Source of the DNA: Diprion similis
Lineage: Eukaryota > Arthropoda > Insecta > Hymenoptera > Diprionidae
Length of the DNA stretch: 64,000 bases
Reading direction: 5' to 3'
Assembly (NCBI RefSeq): GCF_021155765.1
Contig: NC_060111.1
Location: 372,001 to 436,000, forward strand
Below, one piece after another: positions 61,058 through 64,000 of the stretch (the stretch's first letter is position 1; every line of letters begins with the position of its first letter). The notes beneath the pieces are model-generated. The model worked only from the letters and a program-made list of their open reading frames with translations, made no database searches and was not told the origin of the DNA. Both the position numbers and the translations under genes were made by a program.

Positions 61058-64000
61058 GTGAATCTCAACCTCGGCTTCTCCTTCCTCCCTTATCCTCTTT
61101 TACCGTTTCACAAACGTTCTGGTCTGACGTCCAGCTGACTTTACTACTAACAGCTTCCGCTATATTTCGCTAATTTACTACCCCGTTTTTATTAACTCTG
61201 ACATATTATATTCCATTAATTAGATATCATATTTATGAAATCGATTAGACATTTCAATGTGTTTAGTCAATTCTGCTCGATCAAAAATTCGTTTGGATAA
61301 TTTCTCGATTTAACAATCGCCGAAGGCTTCGGTTATACGTATAGTTTTTGATAGAATTACATGAGCAACGTTTATACTCAGGGTATAAACACAATAACAC
61401 ATTTTCACTCCCTTTACTTCCTCGGGCTATTCTCTTTCCCATCGGGATGCTTCTTGGTTTACCTGTCGTTGGCACTTGACGATCACAAGAGCCAGTCGAC
61501 GAGGGTGTTCGACCCCTCGCGCCGCGGAGACAATCGAGCCGATTCATCCCCCCACCGACCACTTTTGGCTCCACTTCCGCTATCGGCGATGATGATAGAT
61601 ACCATACACGGGCTTGCTATATCTACATCGTGCCGTTTGTCGTTATATCTTTTAGCAGGTGAAGCCGAGTGAGTGGCTTTCCCAACAATCCTCGAGGGCA
61701 GTCGTCGCCCTTCTATACATATATGTACATCCTGTAGAACACGGCTTGTCTGCGTGTGCGCGTACTTTTTCCACGTTAGCTTCGGAAAAGTAATTCTCAG
61801 ATACCCTGTATCACCTACTACACATACCTACGATATTGCCTAGTTCGTTTTGATCCTTGCACCTTCCGCACTAGATAATCATTCCATTGATCAATCCCAT
61901 TCCATTCTACACCCTTGCGCCGTTATGGCTACGCAGAGGTATTCCAGAGCATTCATTGTCCACGTCGCTTCCACACGTAGGACGAGCACTGGGGATGCAA
62001 CTCCAGGAGCGTCGCATCAGAGAGAAGGAGGGGCGGTATTGTTGCCGTTGTCCGCTGGCCCGTTGCTCATTTCCCATTGTCTCCAACAAGGGTCGTCGCG
62101 TCGTCATATCGTTGTGCAACTAAACGCGGGGTGGTTCTATAAGCACGTACCCCCTTCCCGCTTGCATTAGTGCCCGAGCAGAGTGCGAGAAGGGCGCAAG
62201 GGGGAGGGGGGGTGGAGAGTGTGTTGGAACCGAGCATCCCGCAAACCTCGCGAGGGGCTCCGAGCTGTTAAATGGCCTCTGCCACACACACCAACGACGG
62301 TACGTGCATGCAGCTTGGCTATACCGTCAGGTTATCGCACGGCGAAAACCGTACCGCGGGGGGTGCTCAGAGTTGGAACGATGACACGCGATACTCGCGG
62401 TCTCCCTCCTCTTTATCCCCCCTCAGGGTGGCAGGGAAACGGTAGGATCCACGTTTACCTGTTGCTGCACTCTTCTTATACACGATCTGCATAATAGTTG
62501 TTCATTGAATGCATGTCATTATTCTTACGTTATACATACGTTATAAGGTACGACGAATTCTTTTCGTTGGCAGTTTTCATTTCTTTCCTGTAAATATTTT
62601 CCGTCATTCTAATTTATTATCACATGTATTTATTAAACATTATTTAACTTGTGGTTAATTATTTGTGTCTAACGTGTCTAGGGTATGTACAATAAAAATT
62701 AGTACGCAAACAAAATTGTTATAATAAAAGAGGATAATCAAGTTGAGTCAGGTAATAAAATGAAAAACTGTTCCTCCGGTACAGAGAAACTAAAAAGAAA
62801 AGAAGAAAAAAAAAAAAACAAAAAAAAAAAAAAAATGAAAATGTTTAGTTACTTATAACAATTTTTTTTCACACATACGTACCGCTTTCTTTTTTACGAG
62901 TATACCATTTTGCGTTTATTAAAATGCAAAAAATTTTTTTTTACACTCAACTCTTTTCTCTGCGTCAAGGGGATACAGTATTCTGATAAAGCTCGTTAGA
63001 ACTTTATTCAGTTATTGATTCAAAGCCTCTTTTTCTCCTGGTTCTTTTTTTTTTTTTATCCATTTTTCAATTCCTTTGACTACACTTTTCATCTGATGCA
63101 CGTTTAATAGGCAATTTAGCAGAGCAAAGTATATCGTTCGTACTTGACGATATATATTCGATGCAGAAACTTGGGACTCAACCCCACGGTATTTGCTCGC
63201 TGGGGCTCGTTCGCCCGATATCGCGAATAACTTTTAACGAGAGCGTAGCGAAAGAAAAAGTTTTCAAGCCAAATTCAGAATATCGATTAACGAACTTTCT
63301 CTCTCCCTCCCTCTCTCGTTCTCGCTATGTATATATATACATATGTATATATATCTTTCTGTCTTTCTGTGTTTTACCCTCCCCGTCTTTTTCTCTTCTC
63401 CTCTTTCGTCCCGCACGCTGCTTCGCCATGCTATATATAGCATATCGACTCTTATTGATTTCTACACCCTGCACCACCTTTCCGTATACATCCGCCGTCA
63501 TCGGCTACTTCCTCCGTCCGTCGTCCGTCTCGAGATGTCCCTTCGCTGTAATCCCCACCCCATCCAGTGGATAATAAGACTGCAGGTCTTACAAGCGGTT
63601 AAAATACGCGAGGATTAAAAATAAACATAAGAATATTATCTCTAGATTTTCATTATTCTTTCTTTTTTGTCATATACAAACTCCACGCGATCATTCCTCT
63701 CGACGAACTCCTGCGGTCTGCTGCTTCTTTATGCGTTCAGAGCCAGGCTGCACCTGCAGTGCAGTTTATAGCCTGTACGAGCCGGAGGAACGATGTAGCT
63801 TTTTGCGAGGAGTGAGAGGCTGGGGAACTACGTGCTGGTCGGCTGATTCTGCCAATATCCAACCCGCGACGTCTGTATCCCGCAGGTTGCGTCATCCCTC
63901 CAATCTTCCACACCCCTCCCTCCCTCCCAATTCGTTTACAGCTCTTTTTTTTCGACGCTGCTGCACCCAGTCGAGGCGGCTTACATGTCGATTCTTCCAA

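Larger units (their letters stand above)
55001..64000. other. No supported gene; repeat-rich, right half
   Basis: No coding exon recognised. Short frames here translate mostly simple repeats or low-complexity pyrimidine tracts. It contains long TA tracts, GT, AAG, C and G runs and a polypyrimidine stretch at 59.05-59.12 kb. A CRE-like TGACGTCA at 59909-59916 sits inside a 61-codon frame without homology. It may be the continuation of a long intron starting at 46460, or intergenic. Confidence 0.5.

Overview
This is eukaryotic, insect-type genomic DNA. The multi-exon genes have short GT-AG introns (about 60-120 nt for many), microsatellites are very frequent, and the encoded proteins resemble insect orthologs. 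A hymenopteran such as a sawfly or other wasp-like insect is my guess from overall texture; nothing in the window proves the order. No rRNA, tRNA, operon or prokaryotic feature was found.

Layout. 1-15.4 kb has no recognisable gene. It holds microsatellites, a foldback element (3523-3984) and a copy of a short terminal-inverted-repeat family that recurs at 47.6 and 52.6 kb. 15.4-18.8 kb (+) is the kindlin/fermitin gene, complete except for its N-terminal exon. About 20.44-29.53 kb is a 9.1-kb tandem satellite of 312-bp monomers, organised in its centre into a 7-monomer (2184-bp) higher-order repeat. A broken hAT-like (ZMYM1/DUF4371 type) transposase relic abuts it at 29.56-30.59 kb. 30.8-34.2 kb carries two tail-to-tail short-chain dehydrogenase genes of the RDH11-14 type. 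The + copy keeps its catalytic residues; the - copy has lost the catalytic Ser and Tyr. 34.9-35.8 kb (+) is an intronless FKBPL-like TPR co-chaperone gene. 38.0-45.8 kb (-) is atlastin, an ER-fusion GTPase, with up to three mutually compatible first coding exons. Its promoter lies in a GC-rich, probably bidirectional region at 45.8-46.4 kb, with an ETS/CRE composite motif just upstream of the ATG. On the other side of that region is a likely non-coding first exon (+) with a donor at 46460. The remaining 17.5 kb shows no coding exon I can support and is probably a long first intron or intergenic DNA, rich in homopolymer tracts and simple repeats.

The genes look like ordinary chromosomal neighbours, not one pathway: integrin activation (kindlin), ER or membrane-bound retinoid/lipid-type oxidoreduction (SDR pair), an Hsp90-type TPR adaptor (FKBPL-like) and ER membrane fusion (atlastin). 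The unusual content is the satellite architecture, the apparently dead SDR paralog, three consecutive stop-free 3n introns in atlastin, and the uncharacterised inverted-repeat elements. All exon boundaries were read by eye from splice consensus, phase and recalled homology; no alignment or search was run.
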